Positions 63,821-64,000 of a stretch of DNA of 64,000 nt are shown in pieces; position 1 is the stretch's first letter; every line of letters begins with the position of its first letter. Source of the stretch: Saccharophagus degradans 2-40 (GTDB lineage Bacteria; Pseudomonadota; Gammaproteobacteria; Pseudomonadales; Cellvibrionaceae); contig NC_007912.1 of NCBI RefSeq assembly GCF_000013665.1, positions 558,001-622,000 of the forward strand, in the 5' to 3' direction. Both the position numbers and the translations under genes were made by a program. Under the pieces are notes generated by a model. It saw only the letters and a program-made list of their open reading frames with translations. It was not told where the DNA came from and ran no database searches.

Positions 63821-64000
63821 ATGGGTGTGCCGCTTAAAAAAAATAAATTGAATTATTCCGATTTGAATAATGCTTTTGAATCGGAGTTACACGCTATAGC
63901 CGATTGGTGGGTGGACAATACGGTCGATGAAATCCACGGTGGTTTTGTGGGTGAAATGAGCGTAGACAACAAGGTGAACGCCACAGCCGATAAAGGCATT
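63821..64000 (+). CDS. Cellobiose 2-epimerase, N-terminal part (cut by window end)
   Basis: The first 60 residues of an AGE-superfamily protein. LHAIADWWVDNTVDEIHGGF matches the start of cellobiose 2-epimerases, which also convert beta-1,4-mannobiose to mannosylglucose, the substrate of the GH130 enzyme just upstream. It begins one base after the GH130 stop, so the two are translated together. The rest lies outside the window. Confidence 0.85.
   Translation, partial: MGVPLKKNKLNYSDLNNAFESELHAIADWWVDNTVDEIHGGFVGEMSVDNKVNATADKGI

Overview
The window comes from a marine, polysaccharide-degrading gammaproteobacterium. The evidence is the gamma-type housekeeping gene order (gpmI-envC-ctp-yibQ-like next to yibN-grxC-secB; glnA-ntrB-ntrC; hisBHAF; metK beside tkt and pgk), a very large discoidin-decorated GH3 enzyme, a discoidin-fused di-heme cytochrome and a mannobiose phosphorolysis locus. 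Overall it resembles Saccharophagus degradans or a close relative. That name is from recall and was not checked by a search.

Region 1 (1-10050) is the distal part of a chromosomal integron cassette array. I count 21 cassettes and 22 attC-like sites, two of them partial. All point the same way, with RYYYAAC-like ends on the left and GTTRRRY-like ends on the right. Seventeen cassettes carry one small ORF each. Most of these encode tiny exported, lipoprotein or membrane proteins of unknown role, and one is MORN/YwqK-like. One cassette is duplicated almost base for base. Four are copies of a non-coding cassette family that carries a conserved 14-codon mini-ORF starting inside the attC end. The integron integrase and attI are not in the window and should lie to the left. 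The array ends at a truncated attC next to a convergent tyrosine recombinase (10059-11147) that lacks the IntI-specific insertion.

Region 2 (11.6-22.1 kb) is core metabolism. rsmE comes first, then a minus-strand methionine-cycle operon in the order sahR-like ArsR/methyltransferase, metK, ahcY, metF. A 17-bp inverted repeat lies just upstream of the regulator. A pure 20-copy heptamer repeat sits 5 bp after metF. tkt and pgk are divergent from the operon, and rdgC shares a bidirectional terminator with pgk.

Region 3 (22.5-37.4 kb) is accessory. It holds the multi-domain GH3 protein, two unrecognised proteins, a DUF1111-type di-heme protein with two discoidin domains, a MITE-like element, a LytS/LytTR-type two-component pair, and a translationally coupled pair of unknown proteins (the first lipase-like).

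Region 4 (37.4-57.7 kb) starts with a three-gene surface-glycan-like cluster (alpha/alpha-toroid protein, methyltransferase, GT4) and a thioredoxin-like protein. It continues with hisBHAF, a DUF6316-like protein, the yibQ-ctp-envC-gpmI operon divergent from yibN-grxC-secB, a His/Arg-rich exported protein, and the nitrogen-control block ntrC-ntrB, DUF4124 and glnA. glnA has a sigma-54 promoter and tandem NtrC sites.

Region 5 (58-64 kb) has thiI and a mannose/manno-oligosaccharide locus: an AGE-family isomerase, a LacI regulator, GH130 mannosylglucose phosphorylase, and a cellobiose 2-epimerase cut by the window end. Operators of the form TGTAAnCGnTTACA lie in front of both transcription units. 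Together these genes would epimerise mannobiose to mannosylglucose, phosphorolyse it, and isomerise free mannose.
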